From the NCBI GenBank assembly GCA_033557675.1, contig JAWQRM010000523.1, positions 2,501 to 21,730 of the forward strand: DNA of 19,230 bases, read 5' to 3'. The position numbers were made by a program, and so were the translations under genes. Positions 8,855 to 17,091 of this stretch are shown in pieces. The first letter of the stretch is position 1. The number at the start of each line of letters is the position of its first letter. The DNA is from Coptodactyla brooksi (lineage: Eukaryota > Arthropoda > Insecta > Coleoptera > Scarabaeidae). The notes beneath the pieces were generated by a model, which saw only the letters and a list, made by a program, of their open reading frames with translations, made no database searches and was not told the origin of the DNA.

Positions 8855-8902
<48 letters not shown>
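8830..8902. repeat. AT microsatellite preceded by a 13-bp palindrome
   Basis: cctgcatatatat (8830-8842) and its exact complement (8845-8857) flank a two-base centre. A nearly pure AT/TA dinucleotide run then extends to about 8902, right beside the start of the next transposon. Confidence 0.97.
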
Positions 8903-8903
<1 letters not shown>

Positions 8904-8908
8904 GAGGG

Positions 8909-9340
8909 TGTTTGTTTTTCCAGGGCCATCCTCGCATCTCCGCTAATATTCAACATAGAGTTAAAAGTCTTATATAAAAATTTAATGATACTAAAAATGC
9001 AATTTGTTGAAAGACATGATAATATTTTATTACAATTTTCCGCTAGAGGGCGACAGTCAACTTTTTTTCTTAAATGGGATTATATATTTTTTATGCATCT
9101 ATCTAATTGTTTCAACTTTACGAATACGTAAAAACTTCATTGCGCTGAATAATGTTATTTGCGAGAACGGAATTAATTAATACAACAAATATTAAGTAAG
9201 CTTTGTTTGTTTGACAGATAGTATTTGTTTGTTGGTTAAATACATTACAACGGCACTTTGCAATATCACAATTGCGCAAAACAACAATAATTATTACACA
9301 AACTTTGTAATAATTAGAGCGTAAAAATAGTGTTATTTGT
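8909..9340 (+). repeat. Left long terminal inverted repeat of the element at 8909-10602
   Basis: It aligns in reverse complement to 10140-10602 with scattered substitutions and small gaps. The copies have diverged, which fits an old insertion. One part of the left arm lacks about 28 bases (after gttatttgcgaga) that the right arm retains. Confidence 0.85.
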
Positions 9341-9417
9341 GAGATAAATTACTTTGAATATTATTTATTCGACGGAATTAATTAATATAACAAATATCAA
9401 GTTTCCTATGAAAATGT

Positions 9418-10110
9418 TTAAAGTTTTTGTTCAAAATTAGCTCCGTTATTTGCGATGCATAGATCAGCTGTTCTCAGTACCTGCCTCTGCGCCTTTCGTA
9501 ACATGCATGGAGTTATTGATTGGCATGCCTGCCTTATTCTATTTTTTAGTTCTTGAACATTTTCTGGCGAAGTTATGTCAACTTTTTGTTTGATGTATCC
9601 TCAAACAAAAAAATCACCGCTTCCCATCAATTTGTTCCTTAATTTTATATTTAAAATATTACGAACATTTCTTGCATTATGAGATGGTGCCTGGTGATCT
9701 TGTTGAAATCATAGGCCAGGTCTAATATCTAGTAGTACATCCCCTAGATAATGATATAATTCATTTTGAAGAAAATATTCGTATCTCTCAGAATTGAGGT
9801 GTCCTTCGTAGAAGTAAGACCCTAGCACATTTTGATCTACTACATCTAGCCACACACTTAGGTACACAAAATCTATTTTGGTACCGACATTGCCTGATTT
9901 CTCTTAGGTTTTAATTGTCTCAGTGGTGATGATTTTTTCTATTTGATATTCCATTCTTCGTAAAATTTGATTCGTCGGTCCAAATTATTCATTTATCCAT
10001 TTATTAAGTTTCTGTGATGTACAAGCCAATTACAAAATGTAAATCGCCATTCATGATCGCCTCCATTTAAACCTTGCACTACTTTAATTCTGTATGGTTT
10101 CGTTTTATGT
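9418..10110 (-). pseudogene. DDE transposase relic of the Tc1/mariner superfamily
   Basis: Read on the minus strand and combined across frames, the order is KTKPYRIKVVQGLN, FCNWLVHH, IIWTDESNFTKNG (first Asp, 9968-9982), SYFYEGHLNSERYEYFLQ and LLDIRPGL. After a stop come FQQDHQAPSHNARNVR (second Asp, 9697-9708), GDFFV-stop-GYIKQKV (third Asp region, with the usual SPDL..LDFF segment shortened), and ENVQELKNRIRQACQSITP. It ends NNGANFEQKL at 9418-9420. This matches a widespread insect transposase group with WTDE, FQQDGAPPH and DFFLWG motifs. The N-terminal helix-turn-helix part is missing, and stops occur in the first third, before FQQD and before GYIKQ. Clearly inactive. Confidence 0.82.
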
Positions 10111-10139
10111 TTCTTCAAAACGATAAAAATTTTATAATT

Positions 10140-10602
10140 TTTTAGCCCTAATTATTAGAAAGTTTGTGTAATAATTATTGTTGTTTTGCGCCATTGTGTT
10201 ATTGCGAAGTGCCGTTGCAATGTAATTAATCAACAACAAAAAATACTACCTGTCAAACAAGCAAGGCCTACTTAGTATTTGTTGTATTAATTCCGTTGAA
10301 TTAAATATTCGATGTGATTTATCTCGCAAATAACACTATTCAACGCTATGAAATTTTTACATATTCGTAAAGTTGAAACAATTCTCTATTAGATAGATAG
10401 AAAAAATACTAAAGCATAAAAAATATATAATACCATTTAAGAAAAAAAAAGTTGACTTATCCCCTTTAGCGGAAAATTGTAATAAAATATTACCATGTGT
10501 TTCATCAAATTGCATTTTTAACATAATCAAATTTTTATACAAAACTTTTAACTCTATCTTGAATATTAATGGAGATACAAGGTTGGCCCTGAAAAAACAA
10601 AT
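10140..10602 (-). repeat. Right long terminal inverted repeat of the element at 8909-10602
   Basis: Reverse complement partner of 8909-9340. On the minus strand it contains an ATG (atggcgcaaaacaacaata, near 10192) that may have been the transposase start; the left arm has ttg at the matching site. The minus-strand open frame 10623-10357 inside this arm shows no protein motif. Confidence 0.85.
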
Positions 10603-10612
10603 AGACGAATAA

Positions 10613-10884
10613 AGATTTTCCAAATTTTTAAATCAGGGCTCTGAGGATGAAAATGTAACCAAATCTGAAATTTATCAAGGTTTGAAACAAATGAAAAATT
10701 AAGTTCTTTGGGAGGAATTATTATGTTTAAATGTCCACCCTGACAGTTACATTACGTCTGCCAAATTCATTTAAAAATTAAGGGTCCAAAATGGATTTAA
10801 ATTCGTTGCCACCCAATACAAAATTACTTGAATGTTTAATACAATAAGCTTACAAACATAATAATGATAAATACATTAATTGTA
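10613..10884. other. No gene seen between two DNA transposons
   Basis: AT-rich interval; no open frame or repeat of note. The last bases (gta at 10882-10884) include the TA target of the next mariner. Confidence 0.5.
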
Positions 10885-11039
10885 TTAAATGTACAAATAA
10901 GTTTCCGCCGTTGGATAAAAGTTGGCGCCGCCAGTAAGCTATAGTTAAAATTGTCAGATGTGAACATCATCTGTCCACAGCACAACCTTGAAATATTAGT
11001 GAATTTTTATCAGTATAATATATTCTTTTGAGTGCGAAA

Positions 11040-12830
11040 ATGTCGAGTTTTGAGCCAAATAAATCTCATTTGCGGAATCTTTCGATTTACTTCTTCCATT
11101 TGAATAAATCTGCAGCTGAGGCACTGCTTGTAGAAGCATATGCTTAAGTAAGAGAAGTTGTCATAAGTGGTTTCAAAAGTTTAAGGACGGTGATTTTGAC
11201 ATCGAAGAACGTAGAGGAAGGCCGAAAGTGAAAGAAAGCCGGAATTGTAAGCATTATTGGATCAAGATCCCTGCCACATGGAAGAAGAACTTGTACTTCT
11301 CACATTAAAAATTACTCAACAAGAAAGTTCACATAAAAAATCATTGGGAATGGTTCAAAAATAAGGAAATTGGGTTCCATATGAACTGACGCCGAGAAAC
11401 GTTGGACGCCGATTTTCAACATGTGGAATGCTACTTCCCAGGCATAAACGGAAGTGGTTTCTGCACCGTATAGTCACTGGTGATGAAAAATCTACTGTGA
11501 TACTCCAAAAAGGAAGAAATCATGGAGACCACCTGGCCATACTTCAACACCTACAGCTAAGCCAAATATTCATGGAAAAAACTCTTGTTGTGTATTTGGT
11601 GGGATCAGTCGTGTATTATGAATTGTTCCAACCGAACGAATCCATTACTGGGGCTGTCTACCGAACGTAATTGATGAGATTGAGTCGAGCACCCAAGGAA
11701 AAGAGCGCCCACTATTACTCCAGGCACGACAAAATTATTCTTCTGCATGATTATGCTCATCCACATGTTGTGGCGCCAATCAAAATCTATCTGGAAACAC
11801 TTAACTGGGAAATTTTTCCCCACCTGCCATATTGACCAGACACTGCCCCTCCTGATTTCCGCTTGTTTCGATCAATGACGCATAGCTTGTCTGAGCAGTA
11901 CTTCACATCATACGAAGGTACCAAAAATTGGGTCGATCCATTGATAATCTCAATAGATGAAGTATTCTTCCGACGCGGTATCCGTATGCTGTCAGAAAAA
12001 TGTAGTGTCCTGATATACTATCACTTTATACATTTTAAATTTTGTGTTTTTGGAAAACGCTTCTATACTTTCTCTTTTTTCTACTCTTTTCTATTTAAAT
12101 TTTTATAAAATATTCATGATTTATAAACAAAAGAAAATAAGTAATACCCAAAGAATGTAAATATGCCATACTATACAAGACAGGCTGTCCATTAGAAAAA
12201 ATGTTCTTGGTATTTAAAAAGAGCAATTCGTTATATATTTAAGATTTTTATATAATCTTCAAGTATTAGAAACCATAGATAATCAGCTATGTAAAGATGC
12301 TCTGATATACTGTCACTTTGCAAATTTTATGTTGTACCTTTAAAAGTATTTCTATACTTTAATTATCTTATAAATTTTGTATCTATTATGGTTTTTGTTC
12401 TCTGTTTATTAAGTTTTCTATGCTTCGCCTTCATGTTTCCAACAACTTTTTATATTTCTTCTAGGAACATGTTATATTACAAACAAAAGAAAATAATTAA
12501 TATACATGATGGTCCATTTAAAAAATGCTTTTAGCCTTCAAAACGACTTTTTTACGCTTTTTGTGTCTGACTTTTTCTAAAATATTTACATATTACAAAC
12601 CGAAAAAGATGTGTTACATAAAGGTGTCCTGAAATACTGTAACTTCATAAATTTTATGTTTTGTATTTTTGAAAGTGCTTTCTGCTTTTTCTATTTGTTT
12701 TTACTCAAATTTTTATAAAATATTTATGATTTATAAACAAAGGAAACAAAATAATACCCAAGGATCACAAATATGTCATAACATATAGAAAGGAAAGATG
12801 GAAAAGGTAGTGGCAGGCGACGGACAATAC
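11040..12830 (+). pseudogene. mariner transposase with all three catalytic Asp regions visible, frameshifted
   Basis: The ATG at 11040 begins MSSFEPNKSHLRNLSIYFFH. The helix-turn-helix region follows in pieces (KWFQKFKDGDFDIEERRGRP). The frame from 11428 has FLHRIVTGDEK (first Asp) and VVYYELFQPNESITGAVYRT. The next frame carries ILLHDYAHPHVVAPIKIYLE (second Asp), LPY-stop-PDTAPPDFRLF (third Asp, 34 residues after the second, the mariner spacing), EQYFTSYE, KNWVD and FFRRGIRMLSEKC. Coding is then broken at about 12005 by repeats. The last segment, V-V-A-G-D-G-Q-Y-F, resumes at 12807 in another frame after a missing A. The family C-terminus would join SEK directly to RW.KVV..DGQYF. Inactive. 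Confidence 0.88.
12005..12790. repeat. About 2.5 tandem copies of a ~300-bp unit inserted in mariner copy 3
   Basis: The unit start, gtcctga.atactgt.actt, recurs near 12006, 12297 and 12624; its tgatatact core is at 12011, 12303 and 12630, spacings of 292 and 327. Shared internal phrases include tataaaatattcatgatttataaacaaaagaaaata near 12107 and 12715 (the latter slightly changed) and tgtccattagaaaaaatgttctt near 12187 matching ggtccatttaaaaaatgctttt near 12511. The third copy is truncated. The block is bounded by cagaaaaatg on the left and gaaaggaaagatgg on the right, both resembling the native mariner CCAGAAARATGG, suggesting a short duplication at the insertion point. Confidence 0.85.
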
Positions 12831-12914
12831 TTTAAAAACATAAGGTTCCATTATTTCACAATAAATGCCCAAGTTTTGATACAAAACGGCGGAAACTTAT
12901 TTGTACACCTAATA

Positions 12915-13241
12915 GATTAATAATTTGTTTATCTGTTTACCGTTTTGATTTCAAATGATAATAAAATCAGATGAGGATAAACACAACAAGTAATTAATAA
13001 ACACCTTTTAGATCGACTTGATATAAAAGAAAATACATTTGAAGTCGAAAATTTGTTTTATTGTAAACTTTAATTGTATTTTATTGTATTTTAAAAAACG
13101 ATATATTCTATTATCATCTGGACGAATATTAATTAGAACACTTACAAACCATATAATTTTATGATAAAAGCAAGGTAAAAATTTAAGGTGACGTACAGTA
13201 CGTATGGATCCATGCCTGCTGTATGTTTGAATCGACCTTAC
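12915..13241. other. No gene seen
   Basis: AT-rich, with ttgtattttattgtatttta near 13070. A minus-strand open frame covering 13283-13008 reads through the adjacent exon-like segment in a different frame and shows no domain, so it is not called. Confidence 0.45.
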
Positions 13242-13396
13242 CAGGGCCACATTCGCACTTCTCTTTCTTTTTAAGTTTTGCATCTATATTATCTCTTAAT
13301 CCCACTCGTATAATTTCCCCACATGTGGATCAATTTTTATTCAAGCTTTGTATTTTGAATTTGGCCTCGTACTTGCAAAGCAACAAAACATTTTGG
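13242..13396 (-). pseudogene. Exon-like segment of unknown protein, one in-frame stop
   Basis: On the minus strand a good splice acceptor (gtttttcag) precedes 13396 and a canonical donor (gtaagg, beginning at 13241) follows 13242. Between them one frame reads NVLLLCKYEAKFKIQSLNKN, a TGA at 13330-13332, then STCGEIIRVGLRDNIDAKLK and KKEKCECGPG. The composition and the CECGPG end look protein-like, but I do not recognise the family. No neighbouring exon was found within the window. It may be a gene fragment, a transposon-encoded exon or chance. Confidence 0.3.
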
Positions 13397-14156
13397 CTGA
13401 AAAACTTATATAACAACCAAATAAAAATTCAAACAAAACCTCATGGGGTGGAATCTCCAGTATTATCAAAATGAAATAATCAAATCAAACAGATGCAAAA
13501 AAATATGAATACAAAGAGCTTAGTATCGTAACGCAAAATAAATCAATGTTATATACAACATAACAAAGTGACAATAACACGTTTATTATAATAGTACGTA
13601 ACTTTTAATATTAAGTATTATCTCCCAGATTACCATAATAATAAAAGGAATAGATCTTTCCAACTTATCTGAAACCCAGAGATGCTCTCCTGTTGAGTAA
13701 CATGAAGACGATATTAAATGTTGCTATTTCAGAGGTTGAGATACATGAAGTAGCTCACAACAAAATATATTTCTCTAACTCTTGTGGTCCCTTAATCCCC
13801 ACTGTAGATAAAAAGACCACTGTAAAAGACACTTAAAACATTACGTACTTACATCGTTGCTTCCAAGTAAAAAAAAAACCTCCACGGGGTTTATTTCTTG
13901 CTGACTTGAAGGACCTGCTCTTTATCACTACAGCGTTCGCTCTAGTATGCCACGATAATCTCACCTAACCAGTCCCACCTCCTGTAACTTCACTCAACTG
14001 TCATCGCCAGAGCGACAACATAAGATGCGCACTACTATGAAAACAATTAATCTTAAGAAAAAAGTACCAAACTACTGATGTCTCTCATAATATAGTCCCT
14101 GTACTGCAGTCTCGTAAAAATTTTAGTACTGATTTGTCTAATTAACAGAATCGAGT
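13397..14156. other. No gene seen in 760 bp
   Basis: Mixed AT-rich sequence with a slightly more GC-rich patch at 13870-14035 (A10 run then cctccacggggt, and ctgtcatcgccagagcgac). No open frame with a recognisable motif, RNA gene, or paired terminal repeat was found. A promoter or exon in the GC-richer patch cannot be excluded. Confidence 0.45.
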
Positions 14157-14182
14157 GTAGTACGTACAGGAGAGTCATAAAA

Positions 14183-14218
14183 AGTTGGGTAGACATCACC
14201 ATATTCTGGACCGGGTGT
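14183..14218 (+). repeat. Left terminal inverted repeat
   Basis: Pairs with 15343-15378 with two mismatches. Its inner part forms one arm of a separate local hairpin (14202-14238). Confidence 0.9.
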
Positions 14219-14238
14219 CTTCGACACCCGGTAGAATA
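14202..14238. repeat. Hairpin accgggtgtc-ttc-gacacccggt with bulged extension
   Basis: A 10-bp perfect stem (14210-14219 with 14223-14232) and 3-nt loop; after a 2-nt bulge (gg) the stem extends six more pairs (tattct with agaata). It is present only at the left terminus; the right terminus lacks the second arm. Confidence 0.93.
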
Positions 14239-14270
14239 CAATATTTTATTTGGAAACTTTTTTTCTCAGT

Positions 14271-15222
14271 CTATCTTTTACATTGTTCACCACATTTTCA
14301 ATACTCTGTGCATGTCAAATACTGCAATTTACATTTGCACCTACTAGTAGGACATGTTGTATAACTGCACTATTTTAATAGTTCAGAAGACATTTTATTA
14401 AGGCACAGATCAAGCTTTTTTACACCATTTTATGCATCTTTGCACCATCCATAATCTGTTAGCTGCAGGCTTGTATCAGGAAAACAGCTTTGCCTTTATC
14501 GGATATGTCCATTTCTTATTGAAAAAGATGGGTGGTAGCTCTGATATGTTTCTGCTTGTGTAATGAATAACGAAGTTCATCATATGTCTTACACTTTGAC
14601 GATGGATGTAAAACTTTGGTATTCCTCTGCTTTGTCAAGTGTTTCTTCTGACAGAGTATTATCTTCTGTAAATCGAAATTGTGAAGTTTCATCTGGTGAT
14701 GCTTTTAGTGCAGGCGGTTTTATTCCAACCTTGTGACAATCTGTAGGTATGTAGGCCTTAATTAAAGTGTTGCAAAGTGCAGATCTCAGTTTCCTCCCAA
14801 ATGTGTGTAGAGGCACATGGCACATTTTATCACCCACTCCCACTTTGATTCACAATTCTTGCAATCCGTTACTGAATAGTTGAAACATATATCGAAGGAT
14901 TAGAACAATGACATTAGTATCATTTTACTGCACTATAAGGTATGCTATGCCCAGACTGGACAGCATGAAACAAGTGGATTATAATTCCGCTATCAGCTTC
15001 TTCAACAAAGTTTGGATGGTCCGAGCAAGTTTGAACTTCTTTGTTCATTACCATTAATGCACCCCTGCTGTCATTGTCTCCTGTGATGGTTCCATTTAAC
15101 ACTGTAGTGAAGTTAGCAATTTTTGCCTTTTTAGTCAAACTAGTAACAGCAACCAATTGGAGCATATATTTATTTTTACTTGAGGACCAGAATCTGTCTA
15201 TTTGTATAGGAATAAGAGTATC
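14271..15222 (-). pseudogene. C-terminal part of an uncharacterised animal protein family (EADT / LTGCD / FDELRY / Cys-rich)
   Basis: A plausible acceptor (attcaaacag) precedes 15222. The frame reads LIPIQIDRFWSSSKNKY, then LQLVAVTSL, FTTVLNGTITGDNDSRGAL, and HPNFVEEADSGIIIHLFHAV with QSGHS. A frameshift leads to NDTNVIVLILRYMFQL. After a stop, VGVGDKMCHVPLHTFGRKL and LIKAYIPTDCHKVGIKPPAL follow; relatives read AYILTGCD.TSK.GTK.AAL, so the GCD core has been lost. TLSEETLDKAEEY comes next, then TYDELRY, an ELPP trace and DYGWCKDA. The end is Cys-rich (CPTSRCKCKLQYLTCTEY, CGEQCK), stopping at 14271-14273 with AATAAA soon after. I know this motif series from many hypothetical proteins of insects and cnidarians but know no established function. 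Four or more stops or shifts make it a relic. Confidence 0.65.
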
Positions 15223-15342
15223 CTGTTTGAATAAAAATCTATTAAATTAATATTAAATTAAATGATGGGTATGACTGTCACAGGAGTAGAAATATATACA
15301 AAATAAAATCGATGTCGACCATTTTGGAAAATGGGGCCTAAA

Positions 15343-15378
15343 ACACCCGGTGCAGAATACGGTGATGTCTACCCAACT
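15343..15378 (-). repeat. Right terminal inverted repeat
   Basis: Pairs with 14183-14218 (34/36). Immediately inside lies attttggaaaatgggg, a short A/T-G palindrome-like stretch. Confidence 0.9.
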
Positions 15379-15402
15379 TGTTCTGGCTCCTATATGTACT
15401 TC

Positions 15403-15584
15403 GTTGGGGTCGTTTTCAACGAAATCTAAAATGGTAGAAAAGTCAAAAATTAGTCAAAATGTACGGTCTGATGAACATATCAAGTCTATGTATCAGATCA
15501 AATATATTTGATCTAATATATCGACCAAATTTCATTTTGACAGCTTAACTAGAAGATGTACACCGTACATGACTTTCCCCAACA
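15403..15584. other. Flank of the 1.2-kb element, with a 20-bp perfect palindrome
   Basis: Bases 15495-15514 (agatcaaatatatttgatct) are a perfect spacerless palindrome. The rest shows no gene. Confidence 0.85.
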
Positions 15585-16092
15585 ATGCGATTTAGAACTG
15601 ATGTACAATAATTAAAGTGGCCCTCAAGTCTTATAAGGACTTCAAAAATATTATAATATACAAGATGTTCCATTTAAAAATCTGAAGTTGTAGTTTTTAG
15701 AATAAGCCGAAATCCTGTATATTCGAAAATAGTTTCAAATTGTGAACAGTTCAATGTGATGCAACTTTCATTTGAAACATTTTTATATAGAAAGAGCAAT
15801 AACAGTTCTACGAAAAATTTTGCATTCGCAGCTGTCATGTTTTTTCAATGATACGAAATAACGCCCAAACGATGCAATTCGAAGCTAATGCATAATAAAT
15901 AAAGTGACCCTTAAATATTATAAGGACTTCAAAAGTGTAATAATATACAGGGTGTTTAAAAATTAAAAAATTTTAAGTCGGTTAGTTTTAGAATAAACCG
16001 AACACCCTGTATATTCGAAAGCGGTTTTAAATTGTGAAGACTTCGATGTCATGCAACCTTGATTTGAAACATTTTTTTCTAAAGAGAGCAAT
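15585..16092. repeat. Two direct copies of a ~225-bp unit, period ~284 bp
   Basis: 15585-15800 and 15869-16092 align in the same orientation. Shared landmarks, in order, are: aacRatgcRattYRaaYt, aaagtgRccct, tataaggacttcaaaa, aatatacaRg, tagttttagaataaRccgaa, cctgtatattcgaaa, aaattgtgaa, gatgcaact/catgcaacc and gatttgaaacattttt. The copies have diverged by substitutions and small gaps. This resembles an insect satellite-like or MITE-derived tandem. Confidence 0.85.
15942..16015. repeat. 15-bp perfect inverted repeat (aatatacagggtgtt) around 44 bases
   Basis: 15942-15956 and 16001-16015 are exact reverse complements. The tatacagggtgt end motif is common at termini of small insect repeats. The equivalent sites in the first tandem copy (near 15653 and 15713) have mutated (atacaagatgtt and aatcctgtatatt), so the second copy is the better preserved. 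Confidence 0.9.
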
Positions 16093-16539
16093 ACCCGAGA
16101 TTAAGAATGAAATATCCTCTGGCCTGATAGGACTGTATTTTTATGATTATGTTTATAACTCGAGAACTGTTGATTTTAAACATGTATTATCCTTATAGTC
16201 TTTTACTCACAATTTTATGTAGATTACAAAAAAATATTTTGTTACAAAAAGTTACAAAACACCAACAGAAAATATACTATTGCAATTTTGACATGTGGTT
16301 CTACCTGCGAGCTCACTTGATTTGGCTATCATTTTAACGTTAAATGTCAATGATCATCGGCAGTGCTCGGGTGAATACGTTAAGCTTTCAAATATTGTAC
16401 GGTGAAGTGAATTGTAGGTATATTTTTCATCGGTTTATTTATAAACCGAGCATGGCTAGGTTATATGCATAAATATTCACAGTAGGTTGTACCTTATATG
16501 CAATATTTTGTCTACATTATGCTGCGCATAAGTATTTTT
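16093..16539. other. No gene seen
   Basis: AT-rich. A small 8-bp inverted pair (cggtttat-tt-ataaaccg) lies near 16430-16450. The open frame 16143-16337 (plus) has no recognisable domain. Confidence 0.5.
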
Positions 16540-16880
16540 TTTTCTCTTATCCCTAAGGAGAGAAGGGAAAATCTTACATCGAAGCCAAGTGACGCCCCCA
16601 AGGAGAACCACTCCTGCAAATCTGTAAGAACATAGTCAAAAGCGGTCCGCGTATTGGGAAATATAAGCGGGTCGGGTCCATTTGGCAACTGAAACAGCGG
16701 CGGGCGAAAGCAAAAGGAAAACCCAGGGAAAAGGAGACCCCCGTAATCGGGGACCGGGAGGGACGAGGGCGGTGAATAATGCAGACAGTCGCATCGGTAT
16801 TCGCTGAAGGAGGGGGCAGCATGCATATTGCATGCCATCTTTCAGCTTTCGCTCACTCTTTGAGTTAAACTTCTTAATAG
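16540..16880. other. GC-rich island of unknown role
   Basis: Purine- and G-rich on the plus strand (cagcggcgggcgaaagc, cccccgtaatcggggaccgg, ggagggacgagggcggtga), in sharp contrast to both sides. Three minus-strand frames are open at once, which reflects base composition more than coding. The longest (16838-16512) has a donor-like gtaaga near 16578 but no recognisable domain. Possible readings are the 5' region of a retroelement, a SINE, or a promoter-proximal region. Confidence 0.4.
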
Positions 16881-17091
16881 GCGCTTCATCGCCCCTTTAA
16901 CTTGTTCTCAGTTAAAAGAGACCGATAGAGACGAAAATGGAGAAATATTTGCTAAAGTTAGTGCGACAACAAAAAGTTATTTATACCTAAATTATTACTC
17001 TTCTGTCAATTTTGTGTATGTGTATGAGGTGAACACCCCACACACATACAATGAAGTTCTTAAATTACGATGAAGTCTATATCAATGTCTT
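16881..17091. other. Intergenic interval with a hairpin
   Basis: No open frame. It holds the 17015-17050 foldback and lies just 3' of the stop of the minus-strand THAP relic. No clear AATAAA was found on that strand right after the stop. Confidence 0.5.
17015..17050. repeat. 17-bp inverted repeat with 2-nt loop (15/17 paired)
   Basis: tgtatgtgtatgaggtg (17015-17031) pairs with caccccacacacataca (17034-17050) around aa, with two mismatches. A TG/CA-rich tract may have folded on itself, or it may be a local inverted duplication. Confidence 0.88.

Larger units (their letters stand above)
8909..10602 (-). mobile_element. Tc1/mariner-superfamily element with ~430-460 bp terminal inverted repeats
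   Basis: The sequence from about 8909 (tttgtttttccagggcca) to about 9340 is repeated in inverted orientation from about 10602 back to about 10140. Shared landmarks include gttaaaagt.tt.tataaaa, tattttattacaattttccg, ttgtttcaactttacgaata, caacggcact and the acaacaataattattacac block. Between them lies a minus-strand transposase relic. The left arm also has an internal direct duplication (compare 9150-9200 with 9332-9403). The exact tips and the target duplication could not be fixed. Confidence 0.85.
10885..12912 (+). mobile_element. mariner copy 3 (mellifera/cecropia-like), enlarged by internal repeats
   Basis: The left terminus ttaaatgtacaaataagttt at 10885 and the right terminus at 12912 (reverse complement ttaggtgtacaaataagttt) match over 28 bases, both continuing to ccgccgtt, with only two differences. 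TA flanks both ends (10883-10884 and 12913-12914). The 2028-bp length exceeds the usual ~1.3 kb because about 780 bp of tandem repeats lies inside the transposase tail. The termini and protein differ from copies 1 and 2, so this is a separate mariner subfamily. Confidence 0.92.
14157..15402 (-). mobile_element. 1.2-kb element with terminal inverted repeats carrying a conserved-family protein relic
   Basis: The core terminal repeats are 14183-14218 and 15343-15378: 34 of 36 bases match in inverted orientation (agttgggtagacatcacc, then tattctg, then accgggtgt). Weaker inverted similarity continues outward (agtac.ta.aggag) to about 14157 and 15402. The interior encodes, on the minus strand, a single protein relic that nearly fills the space. 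No helix-turn-helix or DDE motif is visible. No unambiguous target duplication could be found, so the true tips remain open. The terminus does not match a superfamily I can name. Confidence 0.75.

Noticed and set aside
10357..10623. 88-codon minus-strand open frame
   Set aside because: It lies wholly within the long terminal inverted repeat, a diverged version is open in the other arm (8895-9131, plus), and there is no protein motif. It reflects the repeat, not a gene.
14157..15402. Reading the 1.2-kb element as a retroviral or LTR insertion
   Set aside because: The terminal repeats are inverted, not direct, and no gag, protease, RT or integrase motif is present.
16512..16838. Three overlapping minus-strand open frames
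   Set aside because: Three frames open at once in a GC-rich patch point to composition, and no domain or conserved motif is visible in any of them.
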